A DNA stretch of 64,000 nt from Aquimarina aquimarini (GTDB lineage: Bacteria; Bacteroidota; Bacteroidia; Flavobacteriales; Flavobacteriaceae). The stretch is taken from NCBI RefSeq assembly GCF_900299535.1, contig NZ_OMKE01000061.1:1-64000 (forward strand). The letters run 5' to 3'. Below are positions 29,232-38,131 of the stretch, in pieces. The notes under the pieces were generated by a model. It was given only the letters and a program-made list of their open reading frames with translations. It ran no database searches and was not told where the DNA came from. The position numbers and the translations under genes were made by a program. How positions within the stretch are numbered: position 1 is the stretch's first letter; each line of letters begins with the position of its first letter.

Positions 29232-30113
29232 ATGCATACAAACCTTGTTATACTAGCTGGTGGTGCTTCATCCAGAATGAAAAAACAAACCTCGCTAACA
29301 GAATTGACTGATAAAGAGATAGCACAAGCAAACAAAAGAAGCAAAGGGCTCATTGGTGTAGGACCAAATGGCCGTCCTCTGATGGATTATCTCTTATACA
29401 ACATAAAACTTGCAGGATATAAAAATATATACATAGTTATAAGTGAACAAGGAGAATTGTTTAAAGAGTTCTATGGTAATAAGAATAAGAATAATGATTT
29501 TCATGGATTGAATATATCCTATGCTATTCAATACATACCAAAAGGAAGAGTTAAACCTTTGGGAACAGCAGATGCATTGTTTCAAGCAGTAGAGCAATAT
29601 CCAGAATTGAATACTGATTGTTATACAGTTTGTAATAGTGATAACTTATACTCATATGAAGCATTAAACTCATTAAGAACCACAGTAAGTACAAATGCTC
29701 TGATTAGTTATGATAGAGATGCTATGGAGTTTCCTACAGAAAGAATTTCTCGATTTGCACTTGCAAAATTAGATGTAGCAGACCATTTATTGGATATTAT
29801 AGAAAAACCATCAACCAATGAATCTGATAAGTATAAAGATAAAGATGGTAAATTGCGAGTGAGTATGAATGCATTTAAACTACATGGCACTACCGTATAT
29901 CCTTATTTAAAAAATTGCCCTATCCATCCGCAAAGAGATGAGAAGGAGCTACCCACAGTTCTATTGAATATGCTACAAGATCATCCTAAAAATATGATAG
30001 GAATACCTCTTTCTGAGCATGTACCTGACCTAACAGCCAAAGACGATATTGTGATTGTAAAAAAATACCTAAGTGAGCATTATCCAAAATTAGATTGGAA
30101 TAGAAGTTTATAA
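29232..30113 (+). CDS. Sugar-phosphate nucleotidyltransferase
   Basis: A 293-residue protein with the nucleotidyltransferase signature LAGGASSRMKKQ (about 8-19, G.G.R-like loop for NTP phosphates), GRVKPLGTADALFQA (uridine/base-binding region, about 113-127) and CNSDNLYSY (about 138-146) with the metal-binding Asp. It would join a sugar-1-phosphate to a nucleotide. Paired with the kinase 28 nt upstream, it makes a two-step route from free sugar to NDP-sugar (inference). An insertion after the signature loop (LTELTDKEIAQANKRSKG) separates it from GlmU- and RmlA-type enzymes. Confidence 0.82.
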   Translation: MHTNLVILAGGASSRMKKQTSLTELTDKEIAQANKRSKGLIGVGPNGRPLMDYLLYNIKLAGYKNIYIVISEQGELFKEFYGNKNKNNDFHGLNISYAIQYIPKGRVKPLGTADALFQAVEQYPELNTDCYTVCNSDNLYSYEALNSLRTTVSTNALISYDRDAMEFPTERISRFALAKLDVADHLLDIIEKPSTNESDKYKDKDGKLRVSMNAFKLHGTTVYPYLKNCPIHPQRDEKELPTVLLNMLQDHPKNMIGIPLSEHVPDLTAKDDIVIVKKYLSEHYPKLDWNRSL

Positions 30114-30118
30114 TCAAT

Positions 30119-30150
30119 AAAAAGCAAGACAGTTATTGTCTTGCTTTTAT
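30119..30150 (+). terminator. Intrinsic terminator after the nucleotidyltransferase
   Basis: The stem GCAAGACA/TGTCTTGC (30124-30131 with 30137-30144) has a 5-nt loop, an A-tract before and TTTT after. Because A- and T-tracts lie on both sides it could also serve the convergent minus-strand flavin reductase gene ending at 30190. Confidence 0.85.
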
Positions 30151-30189
30151 AATTTTATAATTAAAAGGATATAACCTTATATACTTAAA

Positions 30190-30801
30190 TTATTTAGGCC
30201 TTTGATATGGTAATCGTTTTTTTTCTGTTGGAAGCACATAAGTGTCTAACCCATTAATGGCCATCGTTTTTGCATCAGTAAGATTAACGAAACCGTCTTC
30301 TTTAACCAAATGATCATCTATGTACACATCTAGAATTTCTCCTAATACCAATATAGTTCCATTAGATTTTATATGATATTCTTCTAAAAACTTCATGGCT
30401 ATTTGTACTGAACTTTGCTTTACAAAAGGCGCATAAAATCCATTTTTATACTCTTCTGAGAGTTCTGTTTTGTCGAATTCAGAAATTTCTGAGGCGTATT
30501 TTGCAGATGTATGATGTGCATCTTCTGTAATAGAAGAAGTGATATGATTAATTGTATAGAATAATGTTTGTTTTATATTATCATATGTATTTCTTTTTAC
30601 TGTTGTAGGTCTAAGTACAAAACCCAAAATTGGCGGATTAGAACCATAATGCACGACAGAACTAAATACAGCAACATTACTGATTGCTTCTTTGGATTTG
30701 GTTGCTATTAGGTTTGCTGATTTATAACCAGACAAACTATTCACAAAGTTTATTTTGTATAAATGTTCTAAGGAATCAATATGCGCTCTTGTAAAATGCA
30801 T
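30190..30801 (-). CDS. Flavin reductase family protein
   Basis: A 203-residue FMN-binding split-barrel protein. SGYKSANLIATKSKEAISNVAVFSSVVHYGSNPPILGFVLRP (about 24-65) is the flavin-binding core, followed by TYDNIKQTLFYTINHI. It abuts the AarF gene upstream (1-nt overlap), forming part of a TetR-AarF-flavin reductase unit. I recall this trio near photolyase and stress genes in Flavobacteriia; the substrate is unknown. Confidence 0.82.
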   Translation of the reverse strand: MHFTRAHIDSLEHLYKINFVNSLSGYKSANLIATKSKEAISNVAVFSSVVHYGSNPPILGFVLRPTTVKRNTYDNIKQTLFYTINHITSSITEDAHHTSAKYASEISEFDKTELSEEYKNGFYAPFVKQSSVQIAMKFLEEYHIKSNGTILVLGEILDVYIDDHLVKEDGFVNLTDAKTMAINGLDTYVLPTEKKRLPYQRPK

Positions 30802-32135
30802 TATAAGTTTTTGTAGTTATCTATTTTTATATTTTTTGCTTGTAAATCATGCATTAGATTATACAGTCCAAAAAAGGTTCTGTTGATATAAATAAAATGT
30901 TTGGAACCACGATTACCATTCATTTTTTTAAGCTCTGTGCTTTTAGAATATTTTTGACCTAATGTCGCTATTTTATTGAAGAAATCTTCATTCGAAAAAT
31001 CAAATTCTTCTTGATGAAAAGGTTGTGTGAAAAGTGATAACATTTCATGAAAAAGGGATTTAAAAAAATCTTTTTCTTTTGGGGAGTCATCATTTCTTAG
31101 AATCTCTAATTCATATAATTTCTTTTCAAAAAAAGCTGGGTTTTCAATGTTTTCTTTTTTTGCCAATTCAAAATAAGGAATATAGAAACTGTCTGGTACT
31201 TTTTTTATACACCCAAAGTCAATCACAATCAACTCGTTGTTTTTTGATACTAAGAAATTACCTGAATGAGGATCAGCATGCACTTTTTTTAGCACATGCA
31301 TTTGATACATATAAAAATCCCATAATGCTTGTCCGATTTTATTTAAAACATCGACAGAATTTTTATTCTGTACAAATTCAGAAAGATGAAGACCATCCAT
31401 CCAATCCATGGTCAAAATCTTTTCTGAAGACAACTCAGGGTAATAATTTGGGAATTTTAAATTAGGTATTCTCCTACATTTATCTGCCATTTCTTTACTT
31501 TGTGCAAGTTCTAAAACGTAGTTAGTTTCCTCAATTAATTTATTTTCTACCTCTTTGAAATATTCGTCAGAGCCCTCTCCTTTGATATTAAACATTTTCA
31601 TAGCAATGGGTTTTACCATTGCTAAATCTGTAGAAATACTTTCTGCTACCCCAGGATATTGAATTTTTACAGCCAGCTCTTTTTTGTTTTTTGTAGCTTT
31701 ATGTACTTGACCAATACTTGCAGCATTTACAGATTTTTCTGTAAAAGTCTCAAATACTTCATAAGGAGTTTTTTTAAAATACTTTTTAAATGTCTTGACG
31801 ACCAAAGGAGGAGATAATGGAGGAACAGAAAATTGAGATAAAGAAAACTTTTCTACATATGCATTAGGTAAAATATTTTTTTCCATACTTAGCATTTGAG
31901 CTACTTTTAGAGCAGAACCTTTTAAGGTTTTTAATCCATCATAAATATCTGTAGCGTTTGCTTCGTTTAGATTTTCTTTAGCTTCTTCTTCTGTTTTTAC
32001 AATTTTTTCTCCGTAATATTTAGCGTAATTAACCCCGACTTTTAATCCTGTAGTTAATAGTTTTGATGCACGTTGAATTTTTGAGGTGGGAATATTATCT
32101 ATATTTTTCATACTGCTGGCATTTTCTCTTTCCAC
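30801..32135 (-). CDS. AarF/UbiB (ABC1/ADCK) family atypical kinase
   Basis: A 444-residue atypical protein-kinase-like protein. The family's KxGQ motif appears as KVAQMLSME (about 76-84), with A replacing G. The A-rich nucleotide loop is NAASIGQVHKA, and the catalytic part has KVHADPHSGNFLVS and VIDFGCIKK (DFG). Family members support quinone and isoprenoid lipid metabolism and membrane stress tolerance. It overlaps the TetR gene by 28 nt and the flavin reductase by 1 nt, so the three are translationally coupled. The first residues (MERENASSMKNIDNIP) may be over-long; Met9 at 32111 is an alternative start that would nearly remove the overlap. Confidence 0.88.
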   Translation of the reverse strand: MERENASSMKNIDNIPTSKIQRASKLLTTGLKVGVNYAKYYGEKIVKTEEEAKENLNEANATDIYDGLKTLKGSALKVAQMLSMEKNILPNAYVEKFSLSQFSVPPLSPPLVVKTFKKYFKKTPYEVFETFTEKSVNAASIGQVHKATKNKKELAVKIQYPGVAESISTDLAMVKPIAMKMFNIKGEGSDEYFKEVENKLIEETNYVLELAQSKEMADKCRRIPNLKFPNYYPELSSEKILTMDWMDGLHLSEFVQNKNSVDVLNKIGQALWDFYMYQMHVLKKVHADPHSGNFLVSKNNELIVIDFGCIKKVPDSFYIPYFELAKKENIENPAFFEKKLYELEILRNDDSPKEKDFFKSLFHEMLSLFTQPFHQEEFDFSNEDFFNKIATLGQKYSKSTELKKMNGNRGSKHFIYINRTFFGLYNLMHDLQAKNIKIDNYKNL

Positions 32136-32764
32136 AAAAATTTAGCAAAATCAAACACACTTTGTATAGGAGTGATATCCTTTAAATCAAAGCTTGCTTT
32201 TACAGATTTTTCTATAAAAATATCTGTTTTTTCAAAATTTGGTGAATCATCTTCTAACCAAAATTGTAGAGTAAATAATAGATGTAACCAAGAACTTTCT
32301 ATGATACCATGTTCTTGTATCTTATTAATTGTTTTATTCTTAAAATCTATGTTGTCTGTATGAATCTCTTTATGAATAAAATTGGTATATTCTCCTCTTA
32401 ATTTGGATAATAACTTTAATGATTCTAATTTGTTTTTATTAGTCTTGAGTTTAATATGAGCAAAAGATCTATTAGCGGTCAAGAGTTCAAAAAAAGTATA
32501 ATAAAAACTTAATAATTTACTTTTTGAATCATAATTTTTGTAATCTTCATTTTGTAATAACATTTCAATTGTTTTTGAACAAAAGATTGCAAAAATATTT
32601 TTATCTAAAGTTTCAAAACTACTAAAGTAGCTGTAAAAATCACTTTCATCAAAATTGTGTTTTTTAGAAAAAGCATAAACAGTTGAAGAGGTTTCATCTG
32701 TCAACACCTCATCCATGTATAATTCTATGATCTTTTCTGATGTTATATTTTTTTTTCGAGCCAT
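32108..32764 (-). CDS. TetR-family regulator
   Basis: A 218-residue protein with an N-terminal TetR-like helix-turn-helix (about 5-50; ITSEKIIELYMDEVLTDE, STVYAFSKKHNFDESDFYSYFSSFETLD) and a C-terminal ligand domain of the type often annotated as TetR C-terminal, usually linked to AarF genes in Flavobacteriia. It overlaps the AarF start by 28 nt and lies 9 nt after tspO. It probably autoregulates this unit; the ligand is unknown. Confidence 0.8.
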   Translation of the reverse strand: MARKKNITSEKIIELYMDEVLTDETSSTVYAFSKKHNFDESDFYSYFSSFETLDKNIFAIFCSKTIEMLLQNEDYKNYDSKSKLLSFYYTFFELLTANRSFAHIKLKTNKNKLESLKLLSKLRGEYTNFIHKEIHTDNIDFKNKTINKIQEHGIIESSWLHLLFTLQFWLEDDSPNFEKTDIFIEKSVKASFDLKDITPIQSVFDFAKFLWKEKMPAV

Positions 32765-32773
32765 AAATTTGAT

Positions 32774-33247
32774 TTAATTATTAAAAACAATATATGCATT
32801 TAGACTAGTAGCAATAGTCATCCAAACTAAATAAGGAAGTATAAATAAAGTATATAAACGAAGCTTTTTTTTGTACTCAAAAGTAAAGTAACCAATTAAT
32901 AACCAAAGAAAAATAATAGCAAACAAAGCTGTTATTACAAGATGTTTATTAAAGAACAAAAAGTTCCATTCGACATTTAATATCCATTGAATAGTATATA
33001 ATATGATTAGTTTCTTGTCTAGAAATTGATATTGAAAACTAAGTTTAGTCATATAAAATGAAAAGAAAACCATAATAGCAGACCAAGCAGTACCAAAAAC
33101 CCAGTTTGCAGGTGTCCAAGGTGCTTTATTTAATTCTAGATACCAATTTGTTCTTGGACCATCTTGCATCAAGAAAATACCGAGTCCCAGAGCAGCAAAG
33201 TTGCACAACAAAAAAATAAAGAATCGAACTAATTTGTTTTTAAACAT
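32774..33247 (-). CDS. tspO: TspO/MBR family membrane protein
   Basis: A 157-residue protein with five hydrophobic helices. Characteristic segments are WYLELNKAPWTPANWVFGTAWSAIMVFFSFYM (about 31-63) and WNVEWNFLFFNKH (about 90-104). TspO proteins bind porphyrins and other tetrapyrroles or sterol-like ligands and take part in oxidative and light stress responses. First gene of the minus-strand group tspO-tetR-aarF-flavin reductase. The gap upstream contains repeated TAAACAAAAA tracts that may be regulatory. Confidence 0.9.
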   Translation of the reverse strand: MFKNKLVRFFIFLLCNFAALGLGIFLMQDGPRTNWYLELNKAPWTPANWVFGTAWSAIMVFFSFYMTKLSFQYQFLDKKLIILYTIQWILNVEWNFLFFNKHLVITALFAIIFLWLLIGYFTFEYKKKLRLYTLFILPYLVWMTIATSLNAYIVFNN

Positions 33248-33579
33248 AAAACTTTTTTCAAGATGTTAAAAATTAAATGAATAGAGAATACCTATACTAT
33301 GTGAATCAAGAATATGCAACTCTGTGTTGTATAATCTATAAACTAATAAAGAACAAATGGTTTAGGTTCTTTCATAATTTTGAAATAGCATAATAAATGC
33401 TTGTAAAAAGAAAATACAATATTTTGTTTAACAAAAATAAACAAAAATTAAACAAAAAGAGTTGTTCTGTGAGGATTATATTTTATTTAACAAGTGTAGA
33501 GAAGATGAATAGAAATCAATATCAGCTTTAAGAATCAAAAAAAGAGTACATTTTTTACTTCAAGAAAGAAAAATAAGCT
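33248..33579. promoter_or_regulatory. AT-rich upstream region of tspO with TAAACAAAAA repeats
   Basis: There is no gene here. At 33424-33459 the string (T)TAAACAAAAA or TAACAAAAA occurs three times with roughly 10-11-nt periodicity, that is TTTTTGTTTA repeats on the strand that encodes tspO. Helical-phase spacing suggests a binding region for a regulator, possibly the TetR protein encoded downstream. This is inference from pattern only. Confidence 0.35.
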
Positions 33580-33619
33580 ATTAAAACCCTTTAAAAACAA
33601 TGCTTTAAAAGGATTTAAT
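33580..33619. terminator. Imperfect A/T-flanked hairpin
   Basis: ATTAAAACCCTTTAAAA, loop ACAATGC, TTTAAAAGGATTTAAT. It lies downstream of the nitroreductase gene on the minus strand and strongly resembles the perfect hairpin at 63537-63574 (shared CCCTTTAAAA.CAATG.TTTAAA). It is a plausible weak terminator, or two members of one dispersed repeat family. Confidence 0.4.
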
Positions 33620-33770
33620 AACTGTAATAAAATAACTATTAAACTTTGTTAATTGTATGGTGTTGTTTATGAATAAATAAATAGTGATTTATGATGAATA
33701 GGAAACCTCTTTTTCTATGTTTAATTGAAAAAGTTTATGTAATAATGACTTCTTATTTCAACAACAATAA

Positions 33771-34445
33771 TTACTTCCAAGAAACGATATCTTTAAAATC
33801 TCTTCTTGATTTTGGATGCTGTGGAGCTTCCTTTCTATAACCAAATGCGACCATATAAGATAAACCATACTTTTCTGTATCTACTCCAAATTTGTCATGT
33901 AATAAAGCTTCTGCTTTAGCTTGATGAAATCCTTCTATAGGGCAACTATCAATTCCTGTTAAGGCCGCTGCAGTCATCATATTACCTAGTGCTATATAGG
34001 TTTGTTTTGAAGCCCAATCAAATAGTTTTTTATCTGTATCCAGATCAAAATCACGTTCTTGGAACTCTCTATAAAACTTAGAATACATTTCAACCACATC
34101 TTCTGGAAATTGCTTTACCTCTTTCATCATTTGCATAATGTAATCAGAATCCCATTTGGTCATTGGAGTTTTCATACTTAATCCTAAAACAAAATGACTT
34201 GCTGTATCTAGTTTTAAAGGAGCTCCCCAAGCTACAGGTTTTAATAATTCACGCAATTCAGGATCTTGAACAACTATAAAATGCCAAGGCTCAAACCCAA
34301 ATGAACTAGGAGATAAATTTGCAGTCTGTAGAATAAAATTGATATCATCATCAGATAATTTTTTATTAGGATTAAACTCTTTTGTAGCATGTCTAAATTG
34401 AAAAGCGCTGAGAATGTCTTTTTTAGAGAAATTTGGTATATCCAT
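33771..34445 (-). CDS. NAD(P)H-dependent nitroreductase
   Basis: An FMN-dependent oxidoreductase of the NfsB/RdxA-like nitroreductase superfamily. I choose Met27 of the longer frame (34445; MDIPNFSKKDILSAFQFRHATKEF) because the preceding 26 residues (up to 34523) are Tyr/Asn-rich, unlike the family, and run through the promoter. The resulting 224-residue protein has RHATKEF (FMN phosphate contact), QTANLSPSSFGFEPWHFIVVQ (about 43-63), and GIDSCPIEGF. It is divergent from an HxlR regulator with a 108-nt gap, the usual arrangement for redox- or aldehyde-responsive control. Confidence 0.9.
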   Translation of the reverse strand: MDIPNFSKKDILSAFQFRHATKEFNPNKKLSDDDINFILQTANLSPSSFGFEPWHFIVVQDPELRELLKPVAWGAPLKLDTASHFVLGLSMKTPMTKWDSDYIMQMMKEVKQFPEDVVEMYSKFYREFQERDFDLDTDKKLFDWASKQTYIALGNMMTAAALTGIDSCPIEGFHQAKAEALLHDKFGVDTEKYGLSYMVAFGYRKEAPQHPKSRRDFKDIVSWK

Positions 34446-34463
34446 TTTTATTTTATTTTTTAT

Positions 34464-34480
34464 ACTATACTTATTATAGT
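34464..34480. promoter_or_regulatory. Inverted repeat in the nitroreductase/HxlR divergent promoter
   Basis: ACTATA, 5-nt spacer, TATAGT lies 19 nt upstream of the chosen nitroreductase start. HxlR proteins bind short palindromes in such gaps, so this is a candidate operator. The pattern is AT-rich and short, so chance cannot be excluded. Confidence 0.4.
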
Positions 34481-34553
34481 TGTAAAAATAATTATAGTAA
34501 TTTGTCCCTGCAATAACGGTCAAAAAGGATAGTTTAATTTTTAAATAGGATGT

Positions 34554-34889
34554 ATGAATAAATTTAAAGGAAAAGAATATCCCTGTTGTACAAGTTTAAC
34601 AATGGGAGTGATAGGAGGAAAGTGGAAGACAGTAATTTTATTCTATCTAATTGATGGTACCTTGCGATATAACGAACTAAGAAAAAAAATGCCTAATGTT
34701 ACAGAGCGTACTTTGAGTTTACAGCTCAAAAAATTGGAAGAAGACGAAATTATAAAAAGAAAGGTATATAGATCTAAACCACCATTAAAAGTTGAGTATT
34801 CTCTAACTGAGTTAGGGAGAACGCTGATCCCTGTAATACAGTCAATAGCAAATTGGGGCGTTTTTGCAGTAGAAAATTATTCCAAGTAG
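34554..34889 (+). CDS. HxlR-family transcriptional regulator
   Basis: A 111-residue single-domain winged helix. The hallmark early Cys is present in KEYPCCTSLTMGVIGGKWKTVILFYL (about 8-31), followed by RYNELRKKMPNVTERTLSLQLKKLEEDEIIKRKVY (recognition helix). It probably controls the divergent nitroreductase. HxlR/YodB-type cysteines can sense quinones or aldehydes, which would suit the aromatic genes next door (inference). Confidence 0.92.
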   Translation: MNKFKGKEYPCCTSLTMGVIGGKWKTVILFYLIDGTLRYNELRKKMPNVTERTLSLQLKKLEEDEIIKRKVYRSKPPLKVEYSLTELGRTLIPVIQSIANWGVFAVENYSK

Positions 34890-35060
34890 TTTTTTTATTG
34901 TTTCACACAGTTTTTGACCCAAAATAACTGATCATCTATCAATATTAGGTTAGGTGTACATAAAAAAGATAGATATAGAAGTATAAGAATTATAAGGTAA
35001 TTAATGGTATAGGGGTCTATATCATGAGTTACAATTACTATTTTTAATTCTTACACCTTA
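34890..35060. other. Gene-free stretch before the TonB receptor regulatory site
   Basis: No reading frame, clear hairpin or repeat was seen between the HxlR stop and the operator that begins at 35061. Confidence 0.4.
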
Positions 35061-35125
35061 ACACAAAACTTAAATTAAACATTCATTTTTGTGTAACACC
35101 TCAGCGATAAAGTTATCTAAGTTTG
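35061..35125 (+). promoter_or_regulatory. 36-nt operator copy 1 plus -7 box (TonB receptor)
   Basis: The operator occupies 35061-35096: half-site ACACAAAAC, then a second half-site 22 nt on (CATTTTTGTGTAA). A perfect TAnnTTTG box (TAAGTTTG) lies at 35118-35125, starting 22 nt after the operator end, the same offset as at four other copies. No canonical -33 TTG is correctly spaced, which suits an activator-dependent promoter. The receptor gene starts about 100 nt further on. Confidence 0.75.
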
Positions 35126-35227
35126 GTTTTGATTAACTCACTTTTTTAACTTATTATTTATGTGTAAGATAATTTATGCTATTTATAAATGATATTTTGT
35201 TAAGAAAAAAGAAAATAATTTGTCATT

Positions 35228-37903
35228 ATGAAAAAAGTATTACTTATGCTTGTCTTACTATGGGCAAGTACTGTATTGTCACAAAAAACGATTACTGGTC
35301 AGGTATCTGATATTTCGGGGAATTTAATCCCAGGAGCATCTGTAATCATAGCGGGAACTACTACTGGAACAACTTCTGATTTTAATGGTAATTTTACTAT
35401 TGAGTCAACTAGTAATAACCCAAGGTTGATTATTAGCTTTTTGGGATTTAAAACAAAAGAAATAAGTGTAACTAACGACATGACTACAGTTAATGTAGCA
35501 TTAGAAGAAGATGCTTTTCAATTAGAAGACATTGTCGTTACTGCAAACAAAACAACCCAACGATCACAAGATGTTCCTTTGAGTATTACAGCTGTAGGGG
35601 CGAAAGAGTTAGCAAGAACAGGTTCTGTAAAAGCAGAAGATTATTTTCCTAGTATTCCTAATCTTAGTGTGAGTGCCTCTGGAGGTGGAGGAGCAGGTTT
35701 TGGTGATGGTAGATCATCAGGAAGAAATATAGCAATACGAGGAATTTCGGGAACCAACACTACCGCTTTTTATTTGGATGAAACACCTCTTCCTGAATTT
35801 GCTGACCCCAGATTATTTGATACCGATCGAATAGAAGTATTGAGAGGACCACAAGGAACATTATATGGTTCAAATACCATGGGAGGAGCAGTAAAAGTGG
35901 TCACTAATCAACCCAATGCATATAAAACTTCAGGAGTTATTGATGTATCAGGAGCTACGGTCAAAGAAGGTGATGCAGATTATAGCTTTCAAGGAGTACT
36001 TAATATTCCTATTGCGAAAGAAAAATTAGCATTACGACTCGGTACTTTTTATGCTTTTGAAACAGGAGTATTTGATAGAAAAAGACAAACTCATTTTAAT
36101 GGTTTTCCTTTAAATACCGGTGACGGAACAGGTGCTAATCCAGGTGCTGTATGGGATAATCCAGATGGTAGTGGTGATCGTATTCCTTTTTCTGGCGCAC
36201 CCATACCTATAGTGTTGCAAGATAGTGATGTAAGTGATACTCATGGGTGGAAAGACGGGGAAACAGTAAAAGAAAATGTAGATGATGAAACCAGTTATGG
36301 GGTCAATGCTGCTCTTGGTATCTATCCAAATGAAAACATAAAAATTATACCTAAATTCATTTATCAAAAAACTGAAGGTGATGGATTTGATTTTGCAGAT
36401 TTTAAGCCAGATAACTTTGATCAATATAGAATTGCTGGTATTGATGAGAAATATGAATTAGAGCTATTGCATAGTAGCTTGTTAACACAGTTCTCTCTGG
36501 GAGAATATGGTCAACTAACAAATAATTTCTCCTTTAGTGAGGTAAATCAATTTGATATGGAGGATGTGACAGAACGTGAAAACTCTGGTAGCTCAAGTAC
36601 AGAACTAACACCTTTTGATGAAAATGGAGATTTTGCCGACCTGTCTGAAGCGTATTTCTACCCTGAGTTTATGGAACGAACAGGAGAATTAACCAAAGTT
36701 GTCGAAGAGTTAAGATATTCTTTGAATAATGAAAACAAGAAGTTCAATTTTACAGCTGGATTATTCTTTAGTTCAGAAAGCTCTAAATTTAATGGAGTAC
36801 AACCTAGAAATGCATATTTAGGGGCTTTATCAAATTTTTTTGGTAATATCGGTTTACCCGATTTACAAGATGTTATTGCTGCAGAAAACTTTATATGGTT
36901 CTCTCAGGACACCGATTTTAAAACCAATGAATTTGCTTTATTTGGTGAGGCCTACTGGGATATTACCCCCAAATTAAAAGCAACATTTGGATTACGATAC
37001 TTCTCATATAAACAAGATCTTAAACAAACATTAGGAGGTTTTGTCGCAGCAGGAGGTGGGATCCCAACTGATGAAGAGATCACAGATGATGGGTTTACTC
37101 CTAAATTTAATTTAACGTATACAATTAGTGATAAAAGCTTACTCTATGGTAGTGCTACCAGAGGGTATCGTCTTGGGGGGGCAAATGGTATTGTACCAGT
37201 AATTTTTGCCGAAGCAGACTTAAATGCTTTAGGATTAGAAGAAGCCCCCAGAACTTTTGAGTCAGATTTTTTATGGACGTATGAAATAGGAAGTAAAAAT
37301 ACATTTCTTCAAAATAGATTGATAGCAAATGCATCCATATTTCATACCGTATGGAACGACTTACAACAACGAGTATTTCTACCCGCAGGGTTTATTTTTG
37401 TAGATAATATTGGTAAAGCTACTATTACTGGTTTTGATCTGGAAGTAAAAGGAAAAGTAACTAGGAATTTACAAATAGGTGGAGCTGTAGGGTATGTAAA
37501 AGCCGAAGTAGAAGAAGGGAGTATTCTTACTGCTTCAGAAAAAGGAGACAAAGTGCTTAATGTACCAGATATCACTGCCAGTGCAAACATTCAATACTCA
37601 CACGAGATAAAGACTAATAAATCTATGTTCTATAGACTAGATTTTCAACATACAGGAGAGCGAGTAAATACATTTTCTCCAGAAACCGAGCCACAATTTG
37701 TATTTGATGCTTTTAGTATTTTAAATGCAAGAATAGGGTATTCCTCTCCAAAATTTGATATCTCCATATTTGGTAAAAATCTGACAAACGAAATAGCTAA
37801 TTTTGGTGATATTACCTCATTAGCGGCTATTCCTTTTGGAAGATATCGTTATGCAGTAGGAAGACCATCATCATATGGTGTGAACTTGCGATATAAATTT
37901 TAA
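35228..37903 (+). CDS. TonB-dependent receptor (non-SusC)
   Basis: An 891-residue outer-membrane receptor: signal peptide 1-18 (LLWASTVLSQ), carboxypeptidase-like domain about 20-95 (GTTSDFNGNFTI), TonB-box-like EDIVVTANK (about 101-109), plug about 115-235 (IRGISGTNTTAFYLDETPLPEF, VLRGPQGTLYGSNTMGGAVKVVT) and a barrel ending in RYKF. The plug style is that of iron-complex, B12 or small-molecule receptors and there is no SusD partner. The operator before it is shared with the hpa genes, so I infer that it imports the aromatic substrate of the regulon rather than iron. It is followed by a strong hairpin and then the arylsulfatase. Confidence 0.92.
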   Translation: MKKVLLMLVLLWASTVLSQKTITGQVSDISGNLIPGASVIIAGTTTGTTSDFNGNFTIESTSNNPRLIISFLGFKTKEISVTNDMTTVNVALEEDAFQLEDIVVTANKTTQRSQDVPLSITAVGAKELARTGSVKAEDYFPSIPNLSVSASGGGGAGFGDGRSSGRNIAIRGISGTNTTAFYLDETPLPEFADPRLFDTDRIEVLRGPQGTLYGSNTMGGAVKVVTNQPNAYKTSGVIDVSGATVKEGDADYSFQGVLNIPIAKEKLALRLGTFYAFETGVFDRKRQTHFNGFPLNTGDGTGANPGAVWDNPDGSGDRIPFSGAPIPIVLQDSDVSDTHGWKDGETVKENVDDETSYGVNAALGIYPNENIKIIPKFIYQKTEGDGFDFADFKPDNFDQYRIAGIDEKYELELLHSSLLTQFSLGEYGQLTNNFSFSEVNQFDMEDVTERENSGSSSTELTPFDENGDFADLSEAYFYPEFMERTGELTKVVEELRYSLNNENKKFNFTAGLFFSSESSKFNGVQPRNAYLGALSNFFGNIGLPDLQDVIAAENFIWFSQDTDFKTNEFALFGEAYWDITPKLKATFGLRYFSYKQDLKQTLGGFVAAGGGIPTDEEITDDGFTPKFNLTYTISDKSLLYGSATRGYRLGGANGIVPVIFAEADLNALGLEEAPRTFESDFLWTYEIGSKNTFLQNRLIANASIFHTVWNDLQQRVFLPAGFIFVDNIGKATITGFDLEVKGKVTRNLQIGGAVGYVKAEVEEGSILTASEKGDKVLNVPDITASANIQYSHEIKTNKSMFYRLDFQHTGERVNTFSPETEPQFVFDAFSILNARIGYSSPKFDISIFGKNLTNEIANFGDITSLAAIPFGRYRYAVGRPSSYGVNLRYKF

Positions 37904-37964
37904 TACAAACACCTTTATTGGTACTAAGAAATCCTTTTGTTTATGCACAACAAACAATAATCAA

Positions 37965-38006
37965 AGTAAATACCTCTTGGAGATGAAGTTCCAAGAGGTA
38001 TTTACT
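37965..38006 (+). terminator. 17-bp perfect hairpin after the TonB receptor
   Basis: The stem AGTAAATACCTCTTGGA (37965-37981) is perfectly complementary to 37990-38006, with an 8-nt loop. There is no strong T-run after it (GGATTTCTCTGTTTT), so termination may be partial and the sulfatase could still be reached by read-through. Confidence 0.65.
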
Positions 38007-38131
38007 GGATTTCTCTGTTTTAAACAACCTATATTTTATCTTCATGATAAGAAGGTACTCTTATTAGAAATTACGAGTTTTTTCAAAAAGAAACTTTTTT
38101 ATTCTAAAGAGTTTATATAACACCAGCAATC

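Noticed and set aside
34446..34523. N-terminal extension of the nitroreductase
   Set aside because: The 26 extra residues are Tyr/Asn-rich low-complexity sequence that overlaps the divergent promoter; the family starts at the later Met.
35228..37903. SusC-type transporter
   Set aside because: Plug signatures are of the small-molecule/iron receptor type and no SusD gene accompanies it.
37904..38131. 36-nt operator or TAnnTTTG promoter directly before the arylsulfatase
   Set aside because: No convincing match was found; the only strong element is the 17-bp hairpin.
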